A stretch of 64,000 bases of DNA, taken from contig NC_060117.1 in the NCBI RefSeq assembly GCF_021155765.1, positions 523,001 through 587,000 on the forward strand, given 5' to 3'. Each line of letters begins with the position of its first letter. Position 1 is the stretch's first letter. The stretch is from Diprion similis. Lineage: Eukaryota > Arthropoda > Insecta > Hymenoptera > Diprionidae. The notes below the pieces were generated by a model. That model saw nothing but the letters and a program-made list of their open reading frames with translations. It did not search any database and was not told the origin of the DNA. Made by a program: the position numbers and the translations under genes. Of the stretch, positions 12,001-27,000 are shown in pieces.

Positions 12001-15000
12001 AAAAAAGAGCGTAGGATCAGCAGCAGAGAAATGACGACGAAAATCATGAGTTTTTCGGCTGTAACTTTTCAGCTATCGCTCGCAGCGTATTGGGACTGCG
12101 CTTAATCGATTCCTCTCGCGAAAATACGTCGGGATAGGGCATGCAAAAGTTGATTGCAGCACTTTTCGGAATCGTTGAAATTTTCGCCAAAAATCCAAAG
12201 GGGTAAGCCTTACTTTTTTGGTCATTTTCGGAGACGAAAATTTCTCGTCTCGGAATCGATTTGTATGACCATCTCTAGAGTATTTCGACCCCCAGGAACT
12301 CGGAAAAAACATAAAAAAGAGCGTAGGACCAGCAGCAGAGAAATGACGACGAAAATCATGAGTTTTTCGGCTGTAACTTTTCAGCTATCGCTCGCAGCGT
12401 ATTGGGACTGCGCTTAATCGATTCCTCTCGCGAAAATACGTCGGGATAGGGCATGCAAAAGTTGATTGCAGCACTTTTCGGAATCGTTGAAATTTTCGCC
12501 AAAAATCCAAAGGGGTAAGCCTTACTTTTTTGGTCATTTTCGGAGACGAAAATTTCTCGTCTCGGAATCGATTTGTATGACCATCTCTAGAGTAATTCGA
12601 CCCCCAGGAACTCGGAAAAAACATAAAAAAGAGCGTAGGATCAGCAGCAGAGAAATGACGACGAAAATCATGAGTTTTTCGGCTGTAACTTTTCAGCTAT
12701 CGCTCGCAGCGTATTGGGACTGCGCTTAATCGATTCCTCTCGCGAAAATACGTCGGGATAGGGCATGCAAAAGTTGATTGCAGCACTTTTCGGAATCGTT
12801 GAAATTTTCGCCAAAAATCCAAAGGGGTAAGCCTTACTTTTTTGGTCATTTTCGGAGACGAAAATTTCTCGTCTCGGAATCGATTTGTATGACCATCTCT
12901 AGAGTATTTCGACCCCCAGGAACTCGGAAAAAACATAAAAAAGAGCGTAGGACCAGCAGCAGAGAAATGACGACGAAAATCATGAGTTTTTCGGCTGTAA
13001 CTTTTTAGCTATCGCTCGCAGCGTATTGGAACTGCGCTTAATCGATTCCTCTCGCGAAAATACGTCAGGATAGGGCATGCAAAAGTTGATTGCAGCACTT
13101 TTCGGAATCGTCGAAATTTTCGCCAAAAATCCAAAGGGGTAAGCCTTACTTTTTTGGTCATTTTTGGAGCCAAAAATTTCTCGTCTCGGAATCCATTTGT
13201 ATGACCATCTCTAGAGTAATTCGACCCCCAGGAACTCGGAAAAAACATAAAAAAGAGCGTAGGATCAGCAGCAGAGAAATGACGACGAAAATCATGAGTT
13301 TTTCGGCTGTAACTTTTCAGCTATCGCTCGCAGCGTATTGGGACTGCGCTTAATCGATTCCTCTCGCGAAAATACGTCGGGATAGGGCATGCAAAAGTTG
13401 ATTGCAGCACTTTTCGGAATCGTTGAAATTTTCGCCAAAAATCCAAAGGGGTAAGCCTTACTTTTTTGGTCATTTTCGGAGACGAAAATTTCTCGTCTCG
13501 GAATCGATTTGTATGACCATCTCTAGAGTAATTCGACCCCCAGGAACTCGGAAAAAACATAAAAAAGAGCGTAGGATCAGCAGCAGAGAAATGACGACGA
13601 AAATCATGAGTTTTTCGGCTGTAACTTTTCAGCTATCGCTCGCAGCGTATTGGGACTGCGCTTAATCGATTCCTCTCGCGAAAATACGTCGGGATAGGGC
13701 ATGCAAAAGTTGATTGCAGCACTTTTCGGAATCGTTGAAATTTTCGCCAAAAATCCAAAGGGGTAAGCCTTACTTTTTTGGTCATTTTCGGAGACGAAAA
13801 TTTCTCGTCTCGGAATCGATTTGTATGACCATCTCTAGAGTATTTCGACCCCCAGGAACTCGGAAAAAACATAAAAAAGAGCGTAGGACCAGCAGCAGAG
13901 AAATGACGACGAAAATCATGAGTTTTTCGGCTGTAACTTTTTAGCTATCGCTCGCAGCGTATTGGGACTGCGCTTAATCGATTCCTCTCGCGAAAATACG
14001 TCGGAATAGGGCATGCAAAAGTGAATTGCAGCACTTTTCGGAATCGTTGAAATTTTCGCCAAAAATCCAAAGGGGTGAGCCTTACTTTTTTGGTCATTTT
14101 CGGAGCCAAAAATTTCTCGTCTCGGAATCGATTTGTATGACCATCTCTAGAGTAATTCGACCCCCAGGAACTCGGAAAAAACATAAAAAAGAGCGTAGGA
14201 TCAGCAGCAGAGAAATGACGACGAAAATCATGAGTTTTTCGGCTGTAACTTTTTAGCTATCGCTCGCAGCGTATTGTAACTGCGCTTAATCGATTCCTCT
14301 CGCGAAAATACGTCGGGATAGGGCATGCAAAAGTTGATTGCAGCACTTTTCGGAATCGTCGAAATTTTCGCCAAAAATCCAAAGGGGTAAGCCTTACTTT
14401 TTTGGTCATTTTCGGAGACGAAAATTTCTCGTCTCGGAATCGATTTGTATGACCATCTCTAGAGTATTTCGACCCCCAGGAACTCGGAAAAAACATAAAA
14501 AAGAGCGTAGGACCAGCAACAGAGAAATGACGACGAAAATCATGAGTTTTTCGGCTGTAACTTTTTAGCTATCGCTCGCAGCGTATTGGGACTGCGCTTA
14601 ATCGATTCCTCTCGCGAAAATACGTCAGGATAGGGCATGCAAAAGTTGATTGCAGCACTTTTCGGAATCGTCGAAATTTTCGCCAAAAATCCAAAGGGGT
14701 AAGCCTTACTTTTTTGGTCATTTTCGGAGCCAAAAATTTCTCGTCTCGGAATCGAATTGTATGACCATCTCTAGAGTACTTCGACCCCCAGGAACTCGGA
14801 AAAAACATAAAAAAGAGCGTAGGATCAGCAGCAGAGAAATGACGAGGAAAATCATGAGTTTTTCGGCTGTAACTTTTCAGCTATCGCTCGCAGCGTATTG
14901 GGACTGCGCTTAATCGATTCCTCTCGCGAAAATACGTCGGGATAGGGCATGCAAAAGTTGATTGCAGCACTTTTCGGAATCGTCGAAATTTTCGCCAAAA

Positions 15001-18000
15001 ATCCAAAGGGGTAAGCCTTACTTTTTTGGTCATTTTCGGAGCCGAAAATTTCTCGTCTCGGAATCGATTTGTATGACCATCTCTAGAGTAATTCGACCCC
15101 CAGGAACTCGGAAAAAACATAAAAAAGAGCGTAGGATCAGCAGCAGAGAAATGACGACGAAAATCATGAGTTTTTCGGCTGTAACTTTTTAGCTGTCGCT
15201 CGCAGCGTATTAGGACTACGCTTAATCGATTCCTCTCGCGAAAATACGTCGGGATAGGGCATGCAAAAGTTGATTGCAGCACTTTTCGGAATCGTCGAAA
15301 TTTTCGCCAAAAATCCAAAGGGGTAAGCCTTACTTTTTTGGTCATTTTCGGAGCCAAAAATTTCTCGTCTCGGAATCGAATTGTATGACCATCTCTAGAG
15401 TACTTCGACCCCCAGGAACTCGGAAAAAACATAAAAAAGAGCGTAGGATCAGCAGCAGAGAAATGACGACGAAAATCATGAGTTTTTCGGCTGTAACTTT
15501 TCAGCTATCGCTCGCAGCGTATTGGGACTGCGCTTAATCGATTCCTCTTGCGAAAATACTTCGGGATAGGGCATGCAAAAGTTGATTGCCGCACTTTTCG
15601 GAATCGTCGAAATTTTCGCCATAAATCCAAAGGGGTAAGCCTTACTTTTTTGGTCATTTTCGGAGCCAAAAATTTCTCGTCTCGGAATCGATTTGTATGA
15701 CCATCTCTAGAGTACTTCGACCCCCAGGAACTCGGAAAAAACATAAAAAAGAGCGTAGGATCAGCAGCAGAGAAATGACGACGAAAATCATGAGTTTTTC
15801 GGCTGTAACTTTTCAGCTATCGCTCGCAGCGTATTGGGACTGCGCTTAATCGATTCCTCTCGCGAAAATACGTCGGGATAGGGCATGCAAAAGTTGATTG
15901 CAGCACTTTTCGGAATCGTCGAAATTTTCGCCAAAAATCCAAAGGGGTAAGCCTTACTTTTTTGGTCATTTTCGGAGCCGAAAATTTCTCGTCTCGGAAT
16001 CGATTTGTATGACCATCTCTAGAGTAATTCGACCCCCAGGAACTCGGAAAAAACATAAAAAAGAGCGTAGGATCAGCAGCAGAGAAATGACGACGAAAAT
16101 CATGAGTTTTTCGGCTGTAACTTTTTAGCTGTCGCTCGCAGCGTATTAGGACTACGCTTAATCGATTCCTCTCGCGAAAATACGTCGGGATAGGGCATGC
16201 AAAAGTTGATTGCAGCACTTTTCGGAATCGTCGAAATTTTCGCCAAAAATCCAAAGGGGTAAGCCTTACTTTTTTGGTCATTTTCGGAGCCAAAAATTTC
16301 TCGTCTCGGAATCGAATTGTATGACCATCTCTAGAGTACTTCGACCCCCAGGAACTCGGAAAAAACATAAAAAAGAGCGTAGGATCAGCAGCAGAGAAAT
16401 GACGACGAAAATCATGAGTTTTTCGGCTGTAACTTTTCAGCTATCGCTCGCAGCGTATTGGGACTGCGCTTAATCGATTCCTCTCGCGAAAATACGTCGG
16501 GATAGGGCATGCAAAAGTTGATTGCCGCACTTTTCGGAATCGTCGAAATTTTCGCCATAAATCCAAAGGGGTAAGCCTTACTTTTTTGGTCATTTTCGGA
16601 GCCAAAAATTTCTCGTCTCGGAATCGAATTGTATGACCATCTCTAGAGTACTTCGACCCCCAGGAACTCGGAAAAAACATAAAAAAGAGCGTAGGATCAG
16701 CAGCAGAGAAATGACGACGAAAATCATGAGTTTTTCGGCTGTAACTTTTTAGCTATCGCTCGCAGCGTATTGGAACTGCGCTTAATCGATTCCTCTCGCG
16801 AAAATACGTCGGGATAGGGCATGCAAAAGTTGATTGCAGCACTTTTCGGAATCGTCGAAATTTTCGCCAAAAATCCAAAGGGGTAAGCCTTACTTTTTTG
16901 GTCATTTTCGGAGACGAAAATTTCTCGTCTCGGAATCGATTTGTATGACCATCTCTAGAGTATTTCGACCCCCAGGAACTCGGAAAAAACATAAAAAAGA
17001 GCGTAGGACCAGCAACAGAGAAATGACGACGAAAATCATGAGTTTTTCGGCTGTAACTTTTTAGCTATCGCTCGCAGCGTATTGGGACTGCGCTTAATCG
17101 ATTCCTCTCGCGAAAATACGTCAGGATAGGGCATGCAAAAGTTGATTGCAGCACTTTTCGGAATCGTCGAAATTTTCGCCAAAAATCCAAAGGGGTAAGC
17201 CTTACTTTTTTGGTCATTTTCGGAGCCAAAAATTTCTCGTCTCGGAATCGAATTGTATGACCATCTCTAGAGTACTTCGACCCCCAGGAACTCGGAAAAA
17301 ACATAAAAAAGAGCGTAGGATCAGCAGCAGAGAAATGACGAGGAAAATCATGAGTTTTTCGGCTGTAACTTTTCAGCTATCGCTCGCAGCGTATTGGGAC
17401 TGCGCTTAATCGATTCCTCTCGCGAAAATACGTCGGGATAGGGCATGCAAAAGTTGATTGCAGCACTTTTCGGAATCGTCGAAATTTTCGCCAAAAATCC
17501 AAAGGGGTAAGCCTTACTTTTTTGGTCATTTTCGGAGCCGAAAATTTCTCGTCTCGGAATCGATTTGTATGACCATCTCTAGAGTAATTCGACCCCCAGG
17601 AACTCGGAAAAAACATAAAAAAGAGCGTAGGATCAGCAGCAGAGAAATGACGACAAAAATCATGAGTTTTTCGGCTGTAACTTTTTAGCTGTCGCTCGCA
17701 GCGTATTAGGACTACGCTTAATCGATTCCTCTCGCGAAAATACGTCGGGATAGGGCATGCAAAAGTTGATTGCAGCACTTTTCGGAATCGTCGAAATTTT
17801 CGCCAAAAATCCAAAGGGGTAAGCCTTACTTTTTTGGTCATTTTCGGAGCCAAAAATTTCTCGTCTCGGAATCGAATTGTATGACCATCTCTAGAGTACT
17901 TCGACCCCCAGGAACTCGGAAAAAACATAAAAAAGAGCGTAGGATCAGCAGCAGAGAAATGACGACGAAAATCATGAGTTTTTCGGCTGTAACTTTTCAG

Positions 18001-21000
18001 CTATCGCTCGCAGCGTATTGGGACTGCGCTTAATCGATTCCTCTCGCGAAAATACGTCGGGATAGGGCATGCAAAAGTTGATTGCCGCACTTTTCGGAAT
18101 CGTCGAAATTTTCGCCATAAATCCAAAGGGGTAAGCCTTACTTTTTTGGTCATTTTCGGAGCCAAAAATTTCTCGTCTCGGAATCGAATTGTATGACCAT
18201 CTCTAGAGTACTTCGACCCCCAGGAACTCGGAAAAAACATAAAAAAGAGCGTAGGATCAGCAGCAGAGAAATGACGACGAAAATCATGAGTTTTTCGGCT
18301 GTAACTTTTTAGCTATCGCTCGCAGCGTATTGGAACTGCGCTTAATCGATTCCTCTCGCGAAAATACGTCGGGATAGGGCATGCAAAAGTTGATTGCAGC
18401 ACTTTTCGGAATCGTCGAAATTTTCGCCAAAAATCCAAAGGGGTAAGCCTTACTTTTTTGGTCATTTTCGGAGACGAAAATTTCTCGTCTCGGAATCGAT
18501 TTGTATGACCATCTCTAGAGTATTTCGACCCCCAGGAACTCGGAAAAAACATAAAAAAGAGCGTAGGACCAGCAACAGAGAAATGACGACGAAAATCATG
18601 AGTTTTTCGGCTGTAACTTTTTAGCTATCGCTCGCAGCGTATTGGGACTGCGCTTAATCGATTCCTCTCGCGAAAATACGTCAGGATAGGGCATGCAAAA
18701 GTTGATTGCAGCACTTTTCGGAATCGTCGAAATTTTCGCCAAAAATCCAAAGGGGTAAGCCTTACTTTTTTGGTCATTTTCGGAGCCAAAAATTTCTCGT
18801 CTCGGAATCGAATTGTATGACCATCTCTAGAGTACTTCGACCCCCAGGAACTCGGAAAAAACATAAAAAAGAGCGTAGGATCAGCAGCAGAGAAATGACG
18901 AGGAAAATCATGAGTTTTTCGGCTGTAACTTTTCAGCTATCGCTCGCAGCGTATTGGGACTGCGCTTAATCGATTCCTCTCGCGAAAATACGTCGGGATA
19001 GGGCATGCAAAAGTTGATTGCAGCACTTTTCGGAATCGTCGAAATTTTCGCCAAAAATCCAAAGGGGTAAGCCTTACTTTTTTGGTCATTTTCGGAGCCG
19101 AAAATTTCTCGTCTCGGAATCGATTTGTATGACCATCTCTAGAGTAATTCGACCCCCAGGAACTCGGAAAAAACATAAAAAAGAGCGTAGGATCAGCAGC
19201 AGAGAAATGACGACGAAAATCATGAGTTTTTCGGCTGTAACTTTTTAGCTGTCGCTCGCAGCGTATTAGGACTACGCTTAATCGATTCCTCTCGCGAAAA
19301 TACGTCGGGATAGGGCATGCAAAAGTTGATTGCAGCACTTTTCGGAATCGTCGAAATTTTCGCCAAAAATCCAAAGGGGTAAGCCTTACTTTTTTGGTCA
19401 TTTTCGGAGCCAAAAATTTCTCGTCTCGGAATCGAATTGTATGACCATCTCTAGAGTACTTCGACCCCCAGGAACTCGGAAAAAACATAAAAAAGAGCGT
19501 AGGATCAGCAGCAGAGAAATGACGACGAAAATCATGAGTTTTTCGGCTGTAACTTTTCAGCTATCGCTCGCAGCGTATTGGGACTGCGCTTAATCGATTC
19601 CTCTCGCGAAAATACGTCGGGATAGGGCATGCAAAAGTTGATTGCAGCACTTTTCGGAATCGTCGAAATTTTCGCCAAAAATCCAAAGGGGTAAGCCTTA
19701 CTTTTTTGGTCATTTTCGGAGCCGAAAATTTCTCGTCTCGGAATCGATTTGTATGACCATCTCTAGAGTAATTCGACCCCCAGGAACTCGGAAAAAACAT
19801 AAAAAAGAGCGTAGGATCAGCAGCAGAGAAATGACGACGAAAATCATGAGTTTTTCGGCTGTAACTTTTTAGCTGTCGCTCGCAGCGTATTAGGACTACG
19901 CTTAATCGATTCCTCTCGCGAAAATACGTCGGGATAGGGCATGCAAAAGTTGATTGCAGCACTTTTCGGAATCGTCGAAATTTTCGCCAAAAATCCAAAG
20001 GGGTAAGCCTTACTTTTTTGGTCATTTTCGGAGCCAAAAATTTCTCGTCTCGGAATCGAATTGTATGACCATCTCTAGAGTACTTCGACCCCCAGGAACT
20101 CGGAAAAAACATAAAAAAGAGCGTAGGATCAGCAGCAGAGAAATGACGACGAAAATCATGAGTTTTTCGGCTGTAACTTTTCAGCTATCGCTCGCAGCGT
20201 ATTGGGACTGCGCTTAATCGATTCCTCTTGCGAAAATACGTCGGGATAGGGCATGCAAAAGTTGATTGCCGCACTTTTCGGAATCGTCGAAATTTTCGCC
20301 AAAAATCCAAAGGGGTAAGCCTTACTTTTTTGGTCATTTTTGGAGCCAAAAATTTTTCGTCTCGGAATCCATTTGTATGACCATCTCTAGAGTAATTCGA
20401 CCCCCAGGAACTCGGAAAAAACATAAAAAAGAGCGTAGGATCAGCAGCAGAGAAATGACGACGAAAATCATGAGTTTTTCGGCTGTAACTTTTCAGCTAT
20501 CGCTCGCAGCGTATTGGGACTGCGCTTAATCGATTCCTCTCGCGAAAATACGTCGGGATAGGGCATGCAAAAGTTGATTGCAGCACTTTTCGGAATCGTT
20601 GAAATTTTCGCCAAAAATCCAAAGGGGTAAGCCTTACTTTTTTGGTCATTTTCGGAGACGAAAATTTCTCGTCTCGGAATCGATTTGTATGACCATCTCT
20701 AGAGTATTTCGACCCCCAGGAACTCGGAAAAAACATAAAAAAGAGCGTAGGACCAGCAGCAGAGAAATGACGACGAAAATCATGAGTTTTTCGGCTGTAA
20801 CTTTTCAGCTATCGCTCGCAGCGTATTGGGACTGCGCTTAATCGATTCCTCTCGCGAAAATACGTCGGGATAGGGCACGCAAAAGTTGATTGCAGCACTT
20901 TTCGGAATCGTTGAAATTTTCGCCAAAAATCCAAAGGGGTAAGCCTTACTTTTTTGGTCATTTTCGGAGACGAAAATTTCTCGTCTCGGAATCGATTTGT

Positions 21001-24000
21001 ATGACCATCTCTAGAGTAATTCGACCCCCAGGAACTCGGAAAAAACATAAAAAAGAGCGTAGGATCAGCAGCAGAGAAATGACGACGAAAATCATGAGTT
21101 TTTCGGCTGTAACTTTTCAGCTATCGCTCGCAGCGTATTGGGACTGCGCTTAATCGATTCCTCTCGCGAAAATACGTCGGGATAGGGCATGCAAAAGTTG
21201 ATTGCAGCACTTTTCGGAATCGTTGAAATTTTCGCCAAAAATCCAAAGGGGTAAGCCTTACTTTTTTGGTCATTTTCGGAGACGAAAATTTCTCGTCTCG
21301 GAATCGATTTGTATGACCATCTCTAGAGTATTTCGACCCCCAGGAACTCGGAAAAAACATGAAAAAGAGCGTAGGACCAGCAGCAGAGAAATGACGACGA
21401 AAATCATGAGTTTTTCGGCTGTAACTTTTTAGCTATCGCTCGTAGCGTATTGGGACTGCGCTTAATCGATTCCTCTCGCGAAAATACGTCGGAATAGGGC
21501 ATGCAAAAGTGAATTGCAGCACTTTTCGGAATCGTTGAAATTTTCGCCAAAAATCCAAAGGGGTAAGCCTTACTTTTTTGGTCATTTTCGGAGCCAAAAA
21601 TTTCTCGTCTCGGAATCGATTTGTATGACCATCTCTAGAGTAATTCGACCCCCAGGAACTCGGAAAAAACATAAAAAAGAGCGTAGGATCAGCAGCAGAG
21701 AAATGACGACGAAAATCATGAGTTTTTCGGCTGTAACTTTTTAGCTATCGCTCGCAGCGTATTGGAACTGCGCTTAATCGATTCCTCTCGCGAAAATACG
21801 TCGGGATAGGGCATGCAAAAGTTGATTGCAGCACTTTTCGGAATCGTCGAAATTTTCGCCAAAAATCCAAAGGGGTAAGCCTTACTTTTTTGGTCATTTT
21901 CGGAGACGAAAATTTCTCGTCTCGGAATCGATTTGTATGACCATCTCTAGAGTATTTCGACCCCCAGGAACTCGGAAAAAACATAAAAAAGAGCGTAGGA
22001 CCAGCAACAGAGAAATGACGACGAAAATCATGAGTTTTTCGGCTGTAACTTTTTAGCTATCGCTCGCAGCGTATTGGGACTGCGCTTAATCGATTCCTCT
22101 CGCGAAAATACGTCAGGATAGGGCATGCAAAAGTTGATTGCAGCACTTTTCGGAATCGTCGAAATTTTCGCCAAAAATCCAAAGGGGTAAGCCTTACTTT
22201 TTTGGTCATTTTCGGAGCCAAAAATTTCTCGTCTCGGAATCGAATTGTATGACCATCTCTAGAGTACTTCGACCCCCAGGAACTCGGAAAAAACATAAAA
22301 AAGAGCGTAGGATCAGCAGCAGAGAAATGACGAGGAAAATCATGAGTTTTTCGGCTGTAACTTTTCAGCTATCGCTCGCAGCGTATTGGGACTGCGCTTA
22401 ATCGATTCCTCTCGCGAAAATACGTCGGGATAGGGCATGCAAAAGTTGATTGCAGCACTTTTCGGAATCGTCGAAATTTTCGCCAAAAATCCAAAGGGGT
22501 AAGCCTTACTTTTTTGGTCATTTTCGGAGCCGAAAATTTCTCGTCTCGGAATCGATTTGTATGACCATCTCTAGAGTAATTCGACCCCCAGGAACTCGGA
22601 AAAAACATAAAAAAGAGCGTAGGATCAGCAGCAGAGAAATGACGACGAAAATCATGAGTTTTTCGGCTGTAACTTTTTAGCTGTCGCTCGCAGCGTATTA
22701 GGACTACGCTTAATCGATTCCTCTCGCGAAAATACGTCGGGATAGGGCATGCAAAAGTTGATTGCAGCACTTTTCGGAATCGTCGAAATTTTCGCCAAAA
22801 ATCCAAAGGGGTAAGCCTTACTTTTTTGGTCATTTTCGGAGCCAAAAATTTCTCGTCTCGGAATCGAATTGTATGACCATCTCTAGAGTACTTCGACCCC
22901 CAGGAACTCGGAAAAAACATAAAAAAGAGCGTAGGATCAGCAGCAGAGAAATGACGACGAAAATCATGAGTTTTTCGGCTGTAACTTTTCAGCTATCGCT
23001 CGCAGCGTATTGGGACTGCGCTTAATCGATTCCTCTCGCGAAAATACGTCAGGATAGGGCATGCAAAAGTTGATTGCAGCACTTTTCGGAATCGTCGAAA
23101 TTTTCGCCAAAAATCCAAAGGGGTAAGCCTTACTTTTTTGGTCATTTTCGGAGCCAAAAATTTCTCGTCTCGGAATCGAATTGTATGACCATCTCTAGAG
23201 TACTTCGACCCCCAGGAACTCGGAAAAAACATAAAAAAGAGCGTAGGATCAGCAGCAGAGAAATGACGAGGAAAATCATGAGTTTTTCGGCTGTAACTTT
23301 TCAGCTATCGCTCGCAGCGTATTGGGACTGCGCTTAATCGATTCCTCTCGCGAAAATACGTCGGGATAGGGCATGCAAAAGTTGATTGCAGCACTTTTCG
23401 GAATCGTCGAAATTTTCGCCAAAAATCCAAAGGGGTAAGCCTTACTTTTTTGGTCATTTTCGGAGCCGAAAATTTCTCGTCTCGGAATCGATTTGTATGA
23501 CCATCTCTAGAGTAATTCGACCCCCAGGAACTCGGAAAAAACATAAAAAAGAGCGTAGGATCAGCAGCAGAGAAATGACGACGAAAATCATGAGTTTTTC
23601 GGCTGTAACTTTTTAGCTGTCGCTCGCAGCGTATTAGGACTACGCTTAATCGATTCCTCTCGCGAAAATACGTCGGGATAGGGCATGCAAAAGTTGATTG
23701 CAGCACTTTTCGGAATCGTCGAAATTTTCGCCAAAAATCCAAAGGGGTAAGCCTTACTTTTTTGGTCATTTTCGGAGCCAAAAATTTCTCGTCTCGGAAT
23801 CGAATTGTATGACCATCTCTAGAGTACTTCGACCCCCAGGAACTCGGAAAAAACATAAAAAAGAGCGTAGGATCAGCAGCAGAGAAATGACGACGAAAAT
23901 CATGAGTTTTTCGGCTGTAACTTTTCAGCTATTGCTCGCAGCGTATTGGGACTGCGCTTAATCGATTCCTCTTGCGAAAATACGTCGGGATAGGGCATGC

Positions 24001-27000
24001 AAAAGTTGATTGCCGCACTTTTCGGAATCGTCGAAATTTTCGCCATAAATCCAAAGGGGTAATCCTTACTTTTTTGGTCATTTTCGGAGCCAAAAATTTC
24101 TCGTCTCGGAATCGATTTGTATGACCATCTCTAGAGTACTTCGACCCCCAGGAACTCGGAAAAAACATAAAAAAGAGCGTAGGATCAGCAGCAGAGAAAT
24201 GACGACGAAAATCATGAGTTTTTCGGCTGTAACTTTTCAGCTATCGCTCGCAGCGTATTGGGACTGCGCTTAATCGATTCCTCTCGCGAAAATACGTCGG
24301 GATAGGGCATGCAAAAGTTGATTGCAGCACTTTTCGGAATCGTCGAAATTTTCGCCAAAAATCCAAAGGGGTAAGCCTTACTTTTTTGGTCATTTTCGGA
24401 GCCGAAAATTTCTCGTCTCGGAATCGATTTGTATGACCATCTCTAGAGTAATTCGACCCCCAGGAACTCGGAAAAAACATAAAAAAGAGCGTAGGATCAG
24501 CAGCAGAGAAATGACGACGAAAATCATGAGTTTTTCGGCTGTAACTTTTTAGCTGTCGCTCGCAGCGTATTAGGACTACGCTCAATCGATTCCTCTCGCG
24601 AAAATACGTCGGGATAGGGCATGCAAAAGTTGATTGCAGCACTTTTCGGAATCGTCGAAATTTTCGCCAAAAATCCAAAGGGGTAAGCCTTACTTTTTTG
24701 GTCATTTTCGGAGCCAAAAATTTCTCGTCTCGGAATCGAATTGTATGACCATCTCTAGAGTACTTCGACCCCCAGGAACTCGGAAAAAACATAAAAAAGA
24801 GCGTAGGATCAGCAGCAGAGAAATGACGACGAAAATCATGAGTTTTTCGGCTGTAACTTTTCAGCTATCGCTCGCAGCGTATTGGGACTGCGCCTAATCG
24901 ATTCCTCTTGCGAAAATACGTCGGGATAGGGCATGCAAAAGTTGATTGCCGCACTTTTCGGAATCGTCGAAATTTTCGCCAAAAATCCAAAGGGGTAAGC
25001 CTTACTTTTTTGGTCATTTTTGGAGCCAAAAATTTTTCGTCTCGGAATCCATTTGTATGACCATCTCTAGAGTAATTCGACCCCCAGGAACTCGGAAAAA
25101 ACATAAAAAAGAGCGTAGGATCAGCAGCAGAGAAATGACGACGAAAATCATGAGTTTTTCGGCTGTAACTTTTCAGCTATCGCTCGCAGCGTATTGGGAC
25201 TGCGCTTAATCGATTCCTCTCGCGAAAATACGTCGGGATAGGGCATGCAAAAGTTGATTGCAGCACTTTTCGGAATCGTTGAAATTTTCGCCAAAAATCC
25301 AAAGGGGTAAGCCTTACTTTTTTGGTCATTTTCGGAGACGAAAATTTCTCGTCTCGGAATCGATTTGTATGACCATCTCTAGAGTATTTCGACCCCCAGG
25401 AACTCGGAAAAAACATAAAAAAGAGCGTAGGACCAGCAGCAGAGAAATGACGACGAAAATCATGAGTTTTTCGGCTGTAACTTTTCAGCTATCGCTCGCA
25501 GCGTATTGGGACTGCGCTTAATCGATTCCTCTCGCGAAAATACGTCGGGATAGGGCATGCAAAAGTTGATTGCAGCACTTTTCGGAATCGTTGAAATTTT
25601 CGCCAAAAATCCAAAGGGGTAAGCCTTACTTTTTTGGTCATTTTCGGAGACGAAAATTTCTCGTCTCGGAATCGATTTGTATGACCATCTCTAGAGTCAT
25701 TCGACCCCCAGGAACTCGGAAAAAACATAAAAAAGAGCGTAGGATCAGCAGCAGAGAAATGACGACGAAAATCATGAGTTTTTCGGCTGTAACTTTTCAG
25801 CTATCGCTCGCAGCGTATTGGGACTGCGCTTAATCGATTCCTCTCGCGAAAATACGTCGGGATAGGGCATGCAAAAGTTGATTGCAGCACTTTTCGGAAT
25901 CGTTGAAATTTTCGCCAAAAATCCAAAGGGGTAAGCCTTACTTTTTTGGTCATTTTCGGAGACGAAAATTTCTCGTCTCGGAATCGATTTGTATGACCAT
26001 CTCTAGAGTATTTCGACCCCCAGGAACTCGGAAAAAACATAAAAAAGAGCGTAGGACCAGCAGCAGAGAAATGACGACGAAAATCATGAGTTTTTCGGCT
26101 GTAACTTTTTAGCTATCGCTCGTAGCGTATTGAGACTGCGCTTAATCGATTCCTCTCGCGAAAATACGTCGGAATAGGGCATGCAAAAGTGAATTGCAGC
26201 ACTTTTCGGAATCGTTGAAATTTTCGCCAAAAATCCAAAGGGGTAAGCCTTACTTTTTTGGTCATTTTCGGAGCCAAAAATTTCTCGTCTCGGAATCGAT
26301 TTGTATGACCATCTCTAGAGTAATTCGACCCCCAGGAACTCGGAAAAAACATAAAAAAGAGCGTAGGATCAGCAGCAGAGAAATGACGACGAAAATCATG
26401 AGTTTTTCGGCTGTAACTTTTTAGCTATCGCTCGCAGCGTATTGGAACTGCGCTTAATCGATTCCTCTCGCGAAAATACGTCGGGATAGGGCATGCAAAA
26501 GTTGATTGCAGCACTTTTCGGAATCGTCGAAATTTTCGCCAAAAATCCAAAGGGGTAAGCCTTACTTTTTTGGTCATTTTCGGAGACGAAAATTTCTCGT
26601 CTCGGAATCGATTTGTATGACCATCTCTAGAGTATTTCGACCCCCAGGAACTCGGAAAAAACATAAAAAAGAGCGTAGGACCAGCAACAGAGAAATGACG
26701 ACGAAAATCATGAGTTTTTCGGCTGTAACTTTTTAGCTATCGCTCGCAGCGTATTGGGACTGCGCTTAATCGATTCCTCTCGCGAAAATACGTCAGGATA
26801 GGGCATGCAAAAGTTGATAGCAGCACTTTTCGGAATCGTCGAAATTTTCGCCAAAAATCCAAAGGGGTAAGCCTTACTTTTTTGGTCATTTTCGGAGCCA
26901 AAAATTTCTCGTCTCGGAATCGAATTGTATGACCATCTCTAGAGTATTTCGACCCCCAGGAACTCGGAAAAAACATAAAAAAGAGCGTAGGATCAGCAGC

